Assembly (NCBI GenBank): GCA_030426905.1
Contig: JAUHXQ010000001.1
Location: 310,001-374,000, forward strand
Length of the DNA: 64,000 nucleotides
DNA from: Alphaproteobacteria bacterium
Lineage (GTDB): Bacteria > Pseudomonadota > Alphaproteobacteria > Rickettsiales > JABSSG01
Direction of reading: 5' to 3'
Positions 45,172 to 54,813 of the stretch are shown one piece after another. The notes beneath the pieces were generated by a model. That model saw nothing but the letters and a program-made list of their open reading frames with translations, made no database searches and was not told the origin of the DNA. Each line of letters begins with the position of its first letter. Within the stretch, counting starts at the first letter, position 1. Made by a program: the position numbers and the translations under genes.

Positions 45172-46002
45172 ATGAAACACAGTAATAATCCCGGTAATTC
45201 TATGAGTCACACTACGCTCAGAGCCAGCAGACAAATGGCTATACAATATGCAAAATTTACCGCTCCAAAAGTGAATGAGATTATTAGCCCTTTGAATGCG
45301 TATTTAGGAATAGATAATTTTTGTTATCTTAAGATAATGAAGGATAATTCTTTTTTAGATCTTACAAATAATTTTACAGATTTTACCGAAAAGTACTTTT
45401 TAACAATTGAGAAACCAAGTCTTGACTTTTGTAATTACATTAAGAAATGTAGCACTGAAAAATCTTCTTATTTAATTTGGTTTGTAAAAAAAGATTCTAA
45501 AGATAAATTATCTATTTTGATGGATGAGTATAATATTTATAATGGTTTTTCTATTTTTTCTCTATCTCAAGATGGTACAGACATTTTTTCTTTTTCCTTT
45601 AATAAATCTGCAGGTAATAAGTCAGATTTTTTTATAAAAAACACTGCTCTTTTAGATAGTTTTACTTCGTATTTCAAAAAGAAGTCTTATCATTTAGTTT
45701 CTGGACTAAATAAAAAAGATATGCCTCTGTTCACCGAACCTTTTGAAATACAAAGTCAGGAACCAAAAAACTACAATAAATATTTGGTTTTTGCGAAGAA
45801 CAACAATAGAGTCATTGCTCTATCTAAGCAGGAATATAATTGTATCAAATTATTGGAGCAGGCTAGAAGTTATAAAGAAATTGGCAAAGCAATGCAGATT
45901 TCTAGTAGAACTGTGGAAAGTTATCTAGAGAGCGTAAAAAATAAAACTGGCTGTATATGCAAATCAGATATGATTGCTAATTTAGCTTGCGTAGATTTAT
46001 AA
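45172..46002 (+). CDS. LuxR-type helix-turn-helix transcriptional regulator (paralogue)
   Basis: The 276-residue protein has a C-terminal LuxR-type HTH (about residues 216-270, ALSKQEYNCIKLL, KEIGKAMQISSRTVESYLESV) and an N-terminal sensor-like part (PLNAYLGIDNFCYLKIMKDNSFLDLTN) homologous to that of the regulator at 28415-29206. Both parts align across their length, so the genes are paralogues. An extra 30-residue N-terminus is present here; an alternative start at ATG 45202 (MSHTTLR) is possible. It is divergent from the Sel1-like gene. Confidence 0.85.
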   Translation: MKHSNNPGNSMSHTTLRASRQMAIQYAKFTAPKVNEIISPLNAYLGIDNFCYLKIMKDNSFLDLTNNFTDFTEKYFLTIEKPSLDFCNYIKKCSTEKSSYLIWFVKKDSKDKLSILMDEYNIYNGFSIFSLSQDGTDIFSFSFNKSAGNKSDFFIKNTALLDSFTSYFKKKSYHLVSGLNKKDMPLFTEPFEIQSQEPKNYNKYLVFAKNNNRVIALSKQEYNCIKLLEQARSYKEIGKAMQISSRTVESYLESVKNKTGCICKSDMIANLACVDL

Positions 46003-46169
46003 ATTATCAAAAGTATCTCTTTTTTACAGCAGCACTACTCTAGAAATAATTGTATAAAAACTCTTATCTTATTTTTCTATATTTCTACCTGGTCTGGGCT
46101 TAAATTTTCTTGGCTAGGTTCCACCTAATATTTCTAGTATATATAAATAACGTCTCTTTTTTAGGCTAA
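46003..46169. other. Convergent intergenic region, no clear feature
   Basis: This 167-bp spacer separates the end of the LuxR-type gene from the end of mnmE. CTAGAAATA near 46041 and TATTTCTAG near 46131 form a distant 9-bp inverted repeat. The more GC-rich stretch at about 46085-46130 has no convincing fold, tRNA remnant or open frame. Nothing firm can be called. Confidence 0.3.
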
Positions 46170-47561
46170 TTATTTACCAATACAGAAGCTTGAAAATATT
46201 TCACCTAAAATTGTTTCAACTTCTATCTCTCCAGTAATTCTTGCTATATAGCTTGCTGCCACTCTTAAATCTTCTGCGATCAAAACAATATCGCTATTTT
46301 TATTTAGTGAAAAACTTGTTAAAATATTCCTGCATTTGCTAAGATTTTCTATGTATCTCTGTCTAGTTATAAGTGGGTAGTGATTAATATTTTCAAAATA
46401 CTTATTGGTGTATTTTATTATCTCATCTAACAATTTATCTATTCCGATATTCTCTTTGGCAGAAATAGCTATCGAGTTTTTATCTAAAATGTTTCTATTT
46501 TTAGAGTTTTTTGAGTCATTCTCATGAATTAAGTCAATTTTGTTTACTACTTTGATGGTTTTATTGTCTGTTATGGTATTGATATATTTAGTGTACTCAT
46601 TTTGGTTATTTTTAATCTCATTTGTCGCATCGCTAACAATAATTTTAAGATCTGCTTCTTGAGCTCTTGAGATTGATCTTTTGATACCTTCTTTCTCTAG
46701 TATGTCGTTGCTTTCTCTTAACCCTGCAGTATCTGCAATAATTACAGGATATCCGTTTATATCTAAATTGACTTCTATTACGTCTCGAGTTGTTCCTTCT
46801 ATCTGTGATACTATTGCAACTTCTTTTTTAGCAATACGGTTTATAATTGATGATTTACCAGCATTTGTTGGTCCAATTATTGCTATATAGAGTCCTTCTC
46901 TAATTTTTTGTCCTTTTTTCTGCTCTTTTAAATGAGTTGTGATTTTATTTGCTAAGTCTGCGATGGAGTTATTTGCTTGGTTGATTACGTTGTCTGGAAT
47001 ATCTTCATCTGGGAAATCAATTACAGCTTCAACTAAACTAAGAATTTTCACTAATTGCTGTTTCCATTCATAATATAAATTTCTTAGAGAGCCAGACATT
47101 TGTTTTAGTGCTTGGCTATGTTGTGCTTTGGTTTCTGCGTCTATTAAATCTGCTAAACCTTCTATTTGCGTTAAATCCATTTTTCCATTGATAAAACTTC
47201 TCATAGAAAATTCACCTGGTTCTGCCATTCTTAGATTGTTCATTTTTGACAATGCATCTAAAGTAATTTTCAGTACTGCTCTACTGCCGTGTATATTTAT
47301 TTCTAATACATCTTCACCTGTAAAACTATTTGGTGCTTTATAATAGACCAAAATAGCTTGATCTATTAATGTGCCTGTTATGGGATGGTATATTTTAGCC
47401 AGAGTTGCATATCTTGGTGTGATATTAGTACACTTAAAGTTTGTAATTACTTCTAATACTTGCTTCCCTGATACTCTTATTACAATTATTCCTGATTTTT
47501 GCGGGGAAGATGCAGGAGCATATATAGTATAATTTAAGTTATTTTTACTATTACCGAACAT
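46170..47561 (-). CDS. mnmE: tRNA-5-carboxymethylaminomethyluridine GTPase MnmE
   Basis: MnmE with MnmG modifies U34 of several tRNAs. The 463-residue protein has the N-terminal formyl-THF-binding domain (TIYAPASSPQKSGIIVIRVSG), a central helical domain and an inserted G domain with P-loop GPTNAGKSS, G2 EGTTRDV, G3 DTAGLRES and G4 NKID. It ends in the conserved CIGK with the catalytic-region cysteine (FSSFCIGK). Confidence 0.97.
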   Translation of the reverse strand: MFGNSKNNLNYTIYAPASSPQKSGIIVIRVSGKQVLEVITNFKCTNITPRYATLAKIYHPITGTLIDQAILVYYKAPNSFTGEDVLEINIHGSRAVLKITLDALSKMNNLRMAEPGEFSMRSFINGKMDLTQIEGLADLIDAETKAQHSQALKQMSGSLRNLYYEWKQQLVKILSLVEAVIDFPDEDIPDNVINQANNSIADLANKITTHLKEQKKGQKIREGLYIAIIGPTNAGKSSIINRIAKKEVAIVSQIEGTTRDVIEVNLDINGYPVIIADTAGLRESNDILEKEGIKRSISRAQEADLKIIVSDATNEIKNNQNEYTKYINTITDNKTIKVVNKIDLIHENDSKNSKNRNILDKNSIAISAKENIGIDKLLDEIIKYTNKYFENINHYPLITRQRYIENLSKCRNILTSFSLNKNSDIVLIAEDLRVAASYIARITGEIEVETILGEIFSSFCIGK

Positions 47562-47625
47562 TATTTTGTGCTATAAGTGAAATCTGTACTTATTAATTTT
47601 AATATCTAAAAGTAGCTGTCTTTGC

Positions 47626-50600
47626 ATGTTTGAAAACAGTAATATTAAGCATAAAATTCTTCGTAAAGCAACAAAATATAGCAAAGATAAGCTTTTTATA
47701 AATTTTTTAGACTCTTTTTACTCGTATATTCCTATAGATGATAAAAAATCTTATGATATAGATGAATTCAGAGATATCTCGGAATTAATGTACAAAGAAT
47801 TACAGCATAAACCGAGAGATGATCATAAGGTAAATATATATTTGCAAAAAGATCTTTTACCAAACACTGTAGGCGATGATTGTCAGGATAACATTATTAT
47901 TACTATTATTAATGATGATATGCCGTTTATTGTTGATTCTATTACAGAGTTACTCAATAAAAGACGCTATGAGATAAATCATATAATCAATTCTCTACTT
48001 TCTATCGAAAGAGATAATAAAGGGCAAGCTGTAAAGATTAATTGTGATGTGAAGTGCCATAATGAATCGATAATCTATATTAATTTAAACAGCATAAGTA
48101 CTCGTGATACCATTGCTGCTTTGAAAGCGGATATTAGTAAAATACTGAAACATGTACGATTTGCAGTACATGATTGGGCTCCAATGCTTGGAAAGCTTAA
48201 TGAAACGTTAAAATGGTTTAAAAGTAAGGACCAGCTATTAGATGAGAATAAAGATTTCATAGAATGGCTTCTGAATGATAATTTTACTTTTATTGGTTAT
48301 AGAGAATATGTTGTTCGTGAGGGGTTAAAAATTATAACATCTAAAAAAGAAGTATTAGGTATAAATGTTATTGAAACTTCAGAATTTAATAACTCTATAA
48401 TAGAGGATGTTTTTTTATCTAATCAAATTTTATGTCAGAAAAAAGGTGTGTATGTAGGTAAAGTAAGAGAAATTTCACGAGTACATAGATATTCTAGTCT
48501 AGATTATGTATGTGTGATGACAGAAGGGAAAAATGGCGGAATTAGAGCAAGAGTATTTTTAGGATTATTTGTAACAAGATTAGATTATCAGAGCGTTATC
48601 ACTATTCCTTTAATAAGGTCTAAAACTGAAGCTGTGATAAACAAAGCAGGTTTTGATTATAAAAGCTTTAATGGTAAGGAGCTTTTCAGTATTATAGAGA
48701 CTTTACCTAGGGATGAATTATTTCAGCTTACAGAGGACGAACTATTCCTTATGGCCATGATGATTTTATCATCTTTAAAAAATCCCAAGCTACTTTTTTT
48801 TGTGCGCGAGAATAAGTGCAAAGTATTTCTAAATCTGTTGGTTTTTTTCCCAAAATCTAGAGTAACTGCTGATATTATTGATAAAATTCATAAGGTTATC
48901 AGTAAAACTATATCGGGTAAAATTATTAATAGTACATTGCGTTTTTCTAGTATGGGACTGGTATATGTTTACATTTCTCTAAAAGTAAAAAATAATAGGT
49001 TATTGTGTATAGACATTCCTCATATAGAGCGAGAATTGGATAATGTCACTAAACAATGGAATGAGCACTTAGATTTGTATTTGAAAGAAAAATTTGATAC
49101 TCCTAAGGCTAATAGCTTATTTTTGCTATATAAGAATGCTTTTCCATCTAACTATCACTCTATATATTCGCTGAAAAATGCTGTTTATGACATTGAGCAA
49201 ATAGAAAAATTATCCCAGATAAAAAATATTATATTTAATATATACCAAGAAGCACGGTGTAAGCGTAATCATTTTAAACTAAAAATATATACTTATGATG
49301 ATAAATTACAGCTTTATAAAATAATGCCTGTATTAGATGAGATGGGGTTTTTAACTATCGATGAAAATGTCTTCCAGATAGATGAAAAAAAACTAAATAA
49401 GAAAGTATGGATCCAAGATTTTTCTCTTTATGTGGAAGATCGTGTTACCTATAACATAGAGGAAAATAAACGTAATTTGCAAGATGCTATAGTAGCAGTA
49501 TTTAATAAGAAAATTAATAATACTTTGTTAAATAAGCTTATTTTAAAATCCTCTATTGTTTGGCGTGAAGTTTTATTATTAGACGCATACTGCAAATATT
49601 TGCTGCAAATTAAATTTGAATATAGCCAAGACCTTATAAAAGAAACTCTAGTAAATAATGCTACTTTGGTAAAGCTTATGATTAAGCTATTTAATTATAG
49701 GTTTAAACCGCATTATAAAAATAAAGAAGAGGAAAATTCTGTTAGGTCAAAAATTAAATCTAGTATGTTACGTATTACTAGTGGGACTGATTATAAAATA
49801 ATAAAGAAATTTTTAGAGCTTTTTGATAGCACTCTTAGAACTAATTATTTTCAAAAAACACCTCAAGGAGCTTACAAAGATTATATTTCTTTTAAGTTTA
49901 ATTCATCTACTATTGAGGATATTCCTCTACCAAAACCTTATGCTGAAATATTTGTTTATTCAACTAGAGCACAAGGAATTCACCTCAGAGGAGGAAAAAT
50001 TGCTAGAGGAGGCCTACGTTGGTCTGATCGCGTAGAGGATTATCGTACAGAGGTGCTGGGGTTGATGAAAGCGCAGGTAACAAAAAATGCTATTATTGTC
50101 CCTGAAGGATCTAAAGGTGGTTTTTTAGTTCACAATGCTAGTACACTGAAGACAAGAGAAGAGCTACTAGAAGAAGGTATAGAATGTTACAAGATCTTTT
50201 TACGAGGCATGCTTGATATTACTGATAATGTAGTAAACCACAGAGTGTTGAAGCCTAAGGATACAGTATGTTTTGATGGTGATGATCCTTATCTTGTGAT
50301 TGCAGCCGACAAAGGTACAGCAACTTTTTCTGATATAGCTAATAAAGTTGCTGAAGAGTATAATTTTTGGCTTGGAGATGCTTTTGCTTCTGGGGGGGCT
50401 GCTGGTTATGATCATAAAAAGATGGCTATTACTGCTAAAGGTGCATGGGTTTCAGTTATAGAGCATTTTAAATATCTTAATATCAATCCGAATAAAGATG
50501 AATTCACAGTTATTGGTATAGGCGATATGTCTGGCGATGTATTTGGTAATGGCATGTTGCTTTCACAAAAAATAAGACTTATAGCCGCGTTTAACCATCT

Positions 50601-52386
50601 TCATATTTTTATAGATCCTAAACCTGATGCAGCAATTAGCTATAAGGAAAGAAAAAGATTATTTGAGATGAAAAAATCTAATTGGTCTGATTATAATAGT
50701 GATCTTATTTCTCGAGGAGGAGGAGTATTTTGTCGCCATACTAAATCTATAAAACTTTCTAAAGAAATCAGAGAACTATTTGATATTAAGCAAAAGATCA
50801 TAGATCCGGATTGTTTAATTAGGCATATTTTAACTTGTAAAGCGGACTTACTCTGGAGTGCTGGCATAGGTACTTATGTTAAGGCTTCTAGCGAAATACA
50901 CGAGCAAATAGGAAATAAAAGTAACGATAATGTTAGAGTAAATGCAAAAAATCTTAAGTGTTCTGCTGTTTCTGAAGGAGGTAATCTTGGTTTTACACAG
51001 CTTGCTAGAATTGAATATGCATTTAATGGTGGCTGTATTAACACAGATTTTATTGATAATTCTGCAGGTGTAGATTGCTCAGATCATGAGGTAAATATTA
51101 AGATTGCATTAGAGTCAGCCGTTTCTTCTGGCCATCTAAAATTATCGGGTCGGGATAAACTTCTTACTAGTATGCAAGAAGAAGTAGTAGATTTAGTTCT
51201 TAGAGATAATTATGAGCAAAATAAAAATATTTCTATTTCTGTTGCTTATGCAGTAGAATTTTTTGAAGACTATATAAAGCTTATTAAAACCCTAAGGGAT
51301 AGGGTATCATTAAATCCAGCACTAGAGTTCTTACCAAATAAAGCAGAGCTTGCAAGAAGACAACAAGAAAAATTAGGCTTTTCTCGTCCGGAGTTAGCAG
51401 TGTTAATGTCGTATAGTAAGATAGCAGTTTATAATGAATTAATTAATTCGAAACTACCAGATGATCCTTATTATACAAATTTTTTGATAAATTACTTTCC
51501 AAAGAAAATGCAAAGTAAGTTTAAAAATGAAATAATGAACCATGGTTTAAAAAGAGAAATTGTTGCTACTTCTATAACTAATGAAATTGTTAATAATGTT
51601 GGTATTGAATTTTTCCATCTTGCTCAGGATTATACTGGATTAAGTGGTTGCGATATAGCAAGAGCCTATAGTATTGTTTGGAAGATCTTTGACCTAGAAA
51701 ATATGGAGAGAAGTATTGATGTTATAAAAAATAACCAAACAAGAATAGAGCTTTTTCATATTGTACGTACCTTTTTACAAACTTCTATTTATTGGTTTTT
51801 GCGTAACAGACCACATCCTCTGAATGTATTAAAAATTGTTGATGAATTTCATGTAGGAATTTCTGTTTTATTAGATAAGATAGGAAGTTTTATTCAGGGA
51901 AACGTAAAAAATAGATTTAAACTGCAAGTAGACTACCTAGTAAAGAAGAAGATTCATAGTAAATTAGCGACTCAGATTGCTTGTTTAGATAGTTTATACT
52001 CTTCTATGGATATCGTGCTTATTTCTAATAAGACGGGTGTGTCTGTAGATGAAGTAGCAACATTGTACTTTGATTTAGGAGAAAAATTCTCCTACAATTG
52101 GATGAAGGAGAAAGCAGATTCTCTGGTAAAGTCTGGTTATTGGAAAAAGATGCTTATTAAAGCGATAAAAGATGATATTTATGATCAACAGCGTGAGTTG
52201 GTAACAAACATATTATTAACTAAGAAAAAAGAAGGAGAGGCAAGCCTAGAGGCTTGGAGTAATAAATATAAGCGAGAGATTCGTATTTATTGTAATTTTA
52301 CAAAATCTGTAAAATTAACAGAGGACGTTGATGCTGCTAAGTTAGTTGTAATGACTAAACAAGGTAATATATTAATCAACCAGTAG
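47626..52386 (+). CDS. gdhB: NAD-specific glutamate dehydrogenase, large (L-180) class
   Basis: The 1,586-residue protein is the very large NAD-dependent glutamate dehydrogenase typical of alphaproteobacteria, with regulatory ACT-like segments in the N-terminal half and the catalytic dehydrogenase from about residue 790 (RGGLRWSDRVEDYRTEVLGLMKAQ, VPEGSKGGF, DPYLVIAADKGTATFSDIAN, FASGGAAGYDHK, GIGDMSGDVFGNGMLLS). It turns glutamate, a main carbon source for Rickettsiales, into 2-oxoglutarate for the TCA cycle. The frame is intact. A RodZ-like gene follows after 7 bp. Confidence 0.97.
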   Translation: MFENSNIKHKILRKATKYSKDKLFINFLDSFYSYIPIDDKKSYDIDEFRDISELMYKELQHKPRDDHKVNIYLQKDLLPNTVGDDCQDNIIITIINDDMPFIVDSITELLNKRRYEINHIINSLLSIERDNKGQAVKINCDVKCHNESIIYINLNSISTRDTIAALKADISKILKHVRFAVHDWAPMLGKLNETLKWFKSKDQLLDENKDFIEWLLNDNFTFIGYREYVVREGLKIITSKKEVLGINVIETSEFNNSIIEDVFLSNQILCQKKGVYVGKVREISRVHRYSSLDYVCVMTEGKNGGIRARVFLGLFVTRLDYQSVITIPLIRSKTEAVINKAGFDYKSFNGKELFSIIETLPRDELFQLTEDELFLMAMMILSSLKNPKLLFFVRENKCKVFLNLLVFFPKSRVTADIIDKIHKVISKTISGKIINSTLRFSSMGLVYVYISLKVKNNRLLCIDIPHIERELDNVTKQWNEHLDLYLKEKFDTPKANSLFLLYKNAFPSNYHSIYSLKNAVYDIEQIEKLSQIKNIIFNIYQEARCKRNHFKLKIYTYDDKLQLYKIMPVLDEMGFLTIDENVFQIDEKKLNKKVWIQDFSLYVEDRVTYNIEENKRNLQDAIVAVFNKKINNTLLNKLILKSSIVWREVLLLDAYCKYLLQIKFEYSQDLIKETLVNNATLVKLMIKLFNYRFKPHYKNKEEENSVRSKIKSSMLRITSGTDYKIIKKFLELFDSTLRTNYFQKTPQGAYKDYISFKFNSSTIEDIPLPKPYAEIFVYSTRAQGIHLRGGKIARGGLRWSDRVEDYRTEVLGLMKAQVTKNAIIVPEGSKGGFLVHNASTLKTREELLEEGIECYKIFLRGMLDITDNVVNHRVLKPKDTVCFDGDDPYLVIAADKGTATFSDIANKVAEEYNFWLGDAFASGGAAGYDHKKMAITAKGAWVSVIEHFKYLNINPNKDEFTVIGIGDMSGDVFGNGMLLSQKIRLIAAFNHLHIFIDPKPDAAISYKERKRLFEMKKSNWSDYNSDLISRGGGVFCRHTKSIKLSKEIRELFDIKQKIIDPDCLIRHILTCKADLLWSAGIGTYVKASSEIHEQIGNKSNDNVRVNAKNLKCSAVSEGGNLGFTQLARIEYAFNGGCINTDFIDNSAGVDCSDHEVNIKIALESAVSSGHLKLSGRDKLLTSMQEEVVDLVLRDNYEQNKNISISVAYAVEFFEDYIKLIKTLRDRVSLNPALEFLPNKAELARRQQEKLGFSRPELAVLMSYSKIAVYNELINSKLPDDPYYTNFLINYFPKKMQSKFKNEIMNHGLKREIVATSITNEIVNNVGIEFFHLAQDYTGLSGCDIARAYSIVWKIFDLENMERSIDVIKNNQTRIELFHIVRTFLQTSIYWFLRNRPHPLNVLKIVDEFHVGISVLLDKIGSFIQGNVKNRFKLQVDYLVKKKIHSKLATQIACLDSLYSSMDIVLISNKTGVSVDEVATLYFDLGEKFSYNWMKEKADSLVKSGYWKKMLIKAIKDDIYDQQRELVTNILLTKKKEGEASLEAWSNKYKREIRIYCNFTKSVKLTEDVDAAKLVVMTKQGNILINQ

Positions 52387-52393
52387 GTTAGTT

Positions 52394-53041
52394 GTGAGCA
52401 TTGGAGAGATATTAAAACATAAGAGGAAATCTCTTAATCTGACTCTTGAAGAGATATCAGATGATATAAAGGTACAGCGTAGATATTTAGAGATAATAGA
52501 GAATGAGCTAGAAAAAAACTTAGACGTATATGTCATTGGTTATTTAAAAATTTACAGTAACTATCTAAATGTTGACGTTACAGAGCATATTGTAGACTTA
52601 AAAAAACATTCAAAATCTTCTAATCATCTAATTTATGGGAATGAATTATCTCAAAATACGAATATCAAATCTCATAAACATAATATTTACTCAGCAATAT
52701 TTATTATTACTATTATAATAACTGCATATTTTCTTTACTCATTAGATAAAAAAGCTATTTCTAATCAAAAGTATCAAATAAATACTAATGAAATTGCAAA
52801 TAGTATTTCTAATAAGAAAACATATGCTAGAAGAATAAATAATAATGAATATATTGTTTATAATATTTCTGAAAAATTTTTTCTTTTTGCTGAAGATTCT
52901 ACAGAACTGGAGCTATATGATATAAAAAATAATTTGATAGAATCATGTTTTTTGCGTGTTGGAGAAAAAAAGCTAGTTTATACTCCGCATGAACAGGTGA
53001 GGATAAAGGTTAGTGTTGTTAATTCTATTAAAATAGATTAA
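52394..53041 (+). CDS. RodZ-like helix-turn-helix membrane protein
   Basis: The 215-residue protein has an N-terminal Xre-type HTH of the RodZ kind (IGEILKHKRKSLNLTLEEISDDIKVQRRYLEIIE), a single membrane helix (about residues 98-115, YSAIFIITIIITAYFLYS), and a C-terminal beta domain like DUF4115. RodZ links MreB to the membrane in rod-shaped cells. The start is GTG at 52394 and the stop overlaps the xerC start by one base. It is shorter than E. coli RodZ. Confidence 0.85.
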   Translation: MSIGEILKHKRKSLNLTLEEISDDIKVQRRYLEIIENELEKNLDVYVIGYLKIYSNYLNVDVTEHIVDLKKHSKSSNHLIYGNELSQNTNIKSHKHNIYSAIFIITIIITAYFLYSLDKKAISNQKYQINTNEIANSISNKKTYARRINNNEYIVYNISEKFFLFAEDSTELELYDIKNNLIESCFLRVGEKKLVYTPHEQVRIKVSVVNSIKID

Positions 53042-53979
53042 TGGATGAATCTTTTTTAGATAAAGATGTTTATGAGCTCTATTCAAGGTGGATGACATGG
53101 ATGAAGAATGAAAAACATTATTCTTGCCATACTATTTCTTCTTATTCTATAGATATTTCAATGTTTTTATCATTTTTAAACAATCATTTTAATGAAAAAA
53201 TAAACGTATCCTTATTAAAAAAAGTAACAGTACAGGATGTAAGATCTTGGATATCAACACTTAAAAATCAAAGATACCAATCGTCGTCATATACAAGATA
53301 TGCTGCAGCAGTAAGAAATTTTTTCCGTTATTTAGATAAGTTCGAGAACATTAGTAATAATAATGCTGGTAGCATTAAAGTGAAGCGCAGAAATAAGCCG
53401 TTGCCAAAAGCTTTAGATGCTTTAGATGCTAAACTCGCTTTAAATGAGTCTTTTATGGTATCTAAAGATCTTTGGATACAATTACGAGACCATGCGATAA
53501 TGAATCTTATATATGGTTGTGGTTTGAGAATTTCTGAGGCTCTCTCTGTAACTAAAAAAGATATAGAAAATGAGTATTTGCAAGTAATTGGTAAGGGTAA
53601 TAAAGCTAGGTCAGTTCCAGTTATTGATCAGGTCAAACAGTCGATAAATGATTACTTAGAACATTGCCCTCATGTAATTAATAGTGATCAGCCAATATTT
53701 AGGGGTAAAAGAGGCAAACCACTTAATAAAACAACATTTCAACTACAAATCAGGAAAATACGTAATAATCTAGGTTTGCCGGAATCAGTGACTCCTCATA
53801 GTTTTAGACATAGTTTTGCAACCCATTTACTTAGTAATGGTGCCGATTTGCGTTCTATACAAGAGTTACTTGGTCATAAAAATCTTTCAACAACACAAAT
53901 ATATACTGCCTTAGATACAAAAAAGATTCTTGACTCATATACTAAAAATCATCCAAGATCTAAAGAAGATAATATATAA
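53041..53979 (+). CDS. xerC: Tyrosine recombinase XerC
   Basis: XerC/XerD resolve chromosome dimers at dif. The 312-residue protein has the N-terminal SAM-like core-binding domain (SRWMTWMKNEKHYSCHTISSY) and the catalytic residues: Arg in YGCGLRISEAL, Lys in GKGNKAR, His-x-x-Arg in HSFRHSFATHLL, His in LLGHKNLSTTQ and the nucleophile Tyr in QIYTALD. XerC rather than XerD is judged from overall resemblance only. It is not a phage integrase: no att site or phage gene is near. Translation is coupled to the RodZ-like gene. Confidence 0.92.
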   Translation: MDESFLDKDVYELYSRWMTWMKNEKHYSCHTISSYSIDISMFLSFLNNHFNEKINVSLLKKVTVQDVRSWISTLKNQRYQSSSYTRYAAAVRNFFRYLDKFENISNNNAGSIKVKRRNKPLPKALDALDAKLALNESFMVSKDLWIQLRDHAIMNLIYGCGLRISEALSVTKKDIENEYLQVIGKGNKARSVPVIDQVKQSINDYLEHCPHVINSDQPIFRGKRGKPLNKTTFQLQIRKIRNNLGLPESVTPHSFRHSFATHLLSNGADLRSIQELLGHKNLSTTQIYTALDTKKILDSYTKNHPRSKEDNI

Positions 53980-53997
53980 AATAGAGGGTTCAGTATA

Positions 53998-54795
53998 ATG
54001 TCTTTAAAATATCCACAGATTGATCCAATAATTTTCTCTATAGGACCATTAGATATTAGATGGTATTCACTTGCTTATGTAGTGGGCATCCTGCTTGGAG
54101 CAGTTTATATCAAATTTTTAGCCAAGCAAGCAAAGATGAAGTTGCCTAAGCAATTTATTGAAGATTTTATCGTAGCAGCAGTTTTAGGTATTATAGTTGG
54201 CGGAAGGTTGGGCTATATATTAGTTTATGGTCTCGACTATTATTATCATAATCCTATGGAGATTTTTCGGTTGCAACAGCGAGGAATGTCATTTCATGGA
54301 GGGCTTGTAGGTTTTTTTATTGCAGTAATTATATTATGTCGCATTCGCAAAGTTAATTATTGGTCTATTTTAGATTTTTCTGCTTGCGCTGCTCCGATAG
54401 GTATTTTTTTAGGAAGAATTGCTAATTTTATTAATGGAGAATTGTTTGGTCGTATTACTAGTGTGGATTGGGCTATGATGTTTCCTATGGGAGGACCATT
54501 TTTACGACATCCTAGTCAATTATATGAAGCTTTTACAGAAGGAATATTATTATTTATTATCATTAACATATTGTTTTTTAAATATCATTTTTACAAGAGG
54601 CCAAAGTTATTATCTGGAACGTTTACGATACTATATTCTTTAGCTAGAATGTTTTGTGAAGCTTTTCGTGACCCAGATATCCAAATAGGCTATATCTTTA
54701 AGTATTTTACTATGGGGCAAGTGCTTTCGATATTTTTTATTCTTGTAGGAACATACCTTGTTGCTACTTCTTATAGTACGAAAAGCAGAGACTAG
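53998..54795 (+). CDS. lgt: Phosphatidylglycerol-prolipoprotein diacylglyceryl transferase
   Basis: Lgt attaches diacylglycerol to lipoprotein cysteines at the inner membrane. The 265-residue protein has about seven membrane helices, the FHGGL motif with an essential His (SFHGGLVGF), the Lgt signature GRIANFINGELFGR and RHPSQLYEAFTEG. A short terminator begins at its stop codon. Confidence 0.97.
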   Translation: MSLKYPQIDPIIFSIGPLDIRWYSLAYVVGILLGAVYIKFLAKQAKMKLPKQFIEDFIVAAVLGIIVGGRLGYILVYGLDYYYHNPMEIFRLQQRGMSFHGGLVGFFIAVIILCRIRKVNYWSILDFSACAAPIGIFLGRIANFINGELFGRITSVDWAMMFPMGGPFLRHPSQLYEAFTEGILLFIIINILFFKYHFYKRPKLLSGTFTILYSLARMFCEAFRDPDIQIGYIFKYFTMGQVLSIFFILVGTYLVATSYSTKSRD

Positions 54796-54813
54796 TAAGA
54801 CACTAGTCTACTT
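54789..54813 (+). terminator. Short terminator at the end of lgt
   Basis: AGACTAGT (54789-54796) and ACTAGTCT (54802-54809) make a perfect 8-bp stem with a 5-nt loop that includes the lgt stop codon, followed shortly by CTTTT. It sits where lgt and the minus-strand effector-like gene converge. Confidence 0.5.

Noticed and set aside
46085..46130. Slightly GC-richer spacer as a possible small RNA or palindromic element
   Set aside because: No stable stem, promoter or terminator could be found on either strand.
53041..53979. Tyrosine recombinase as a sign of a prophage or integrative element
   Set aside because: The sequence is that of a housekeeping XerC, it is coupled to a RodZ-like gene, and no att repeats or phage genes are near.
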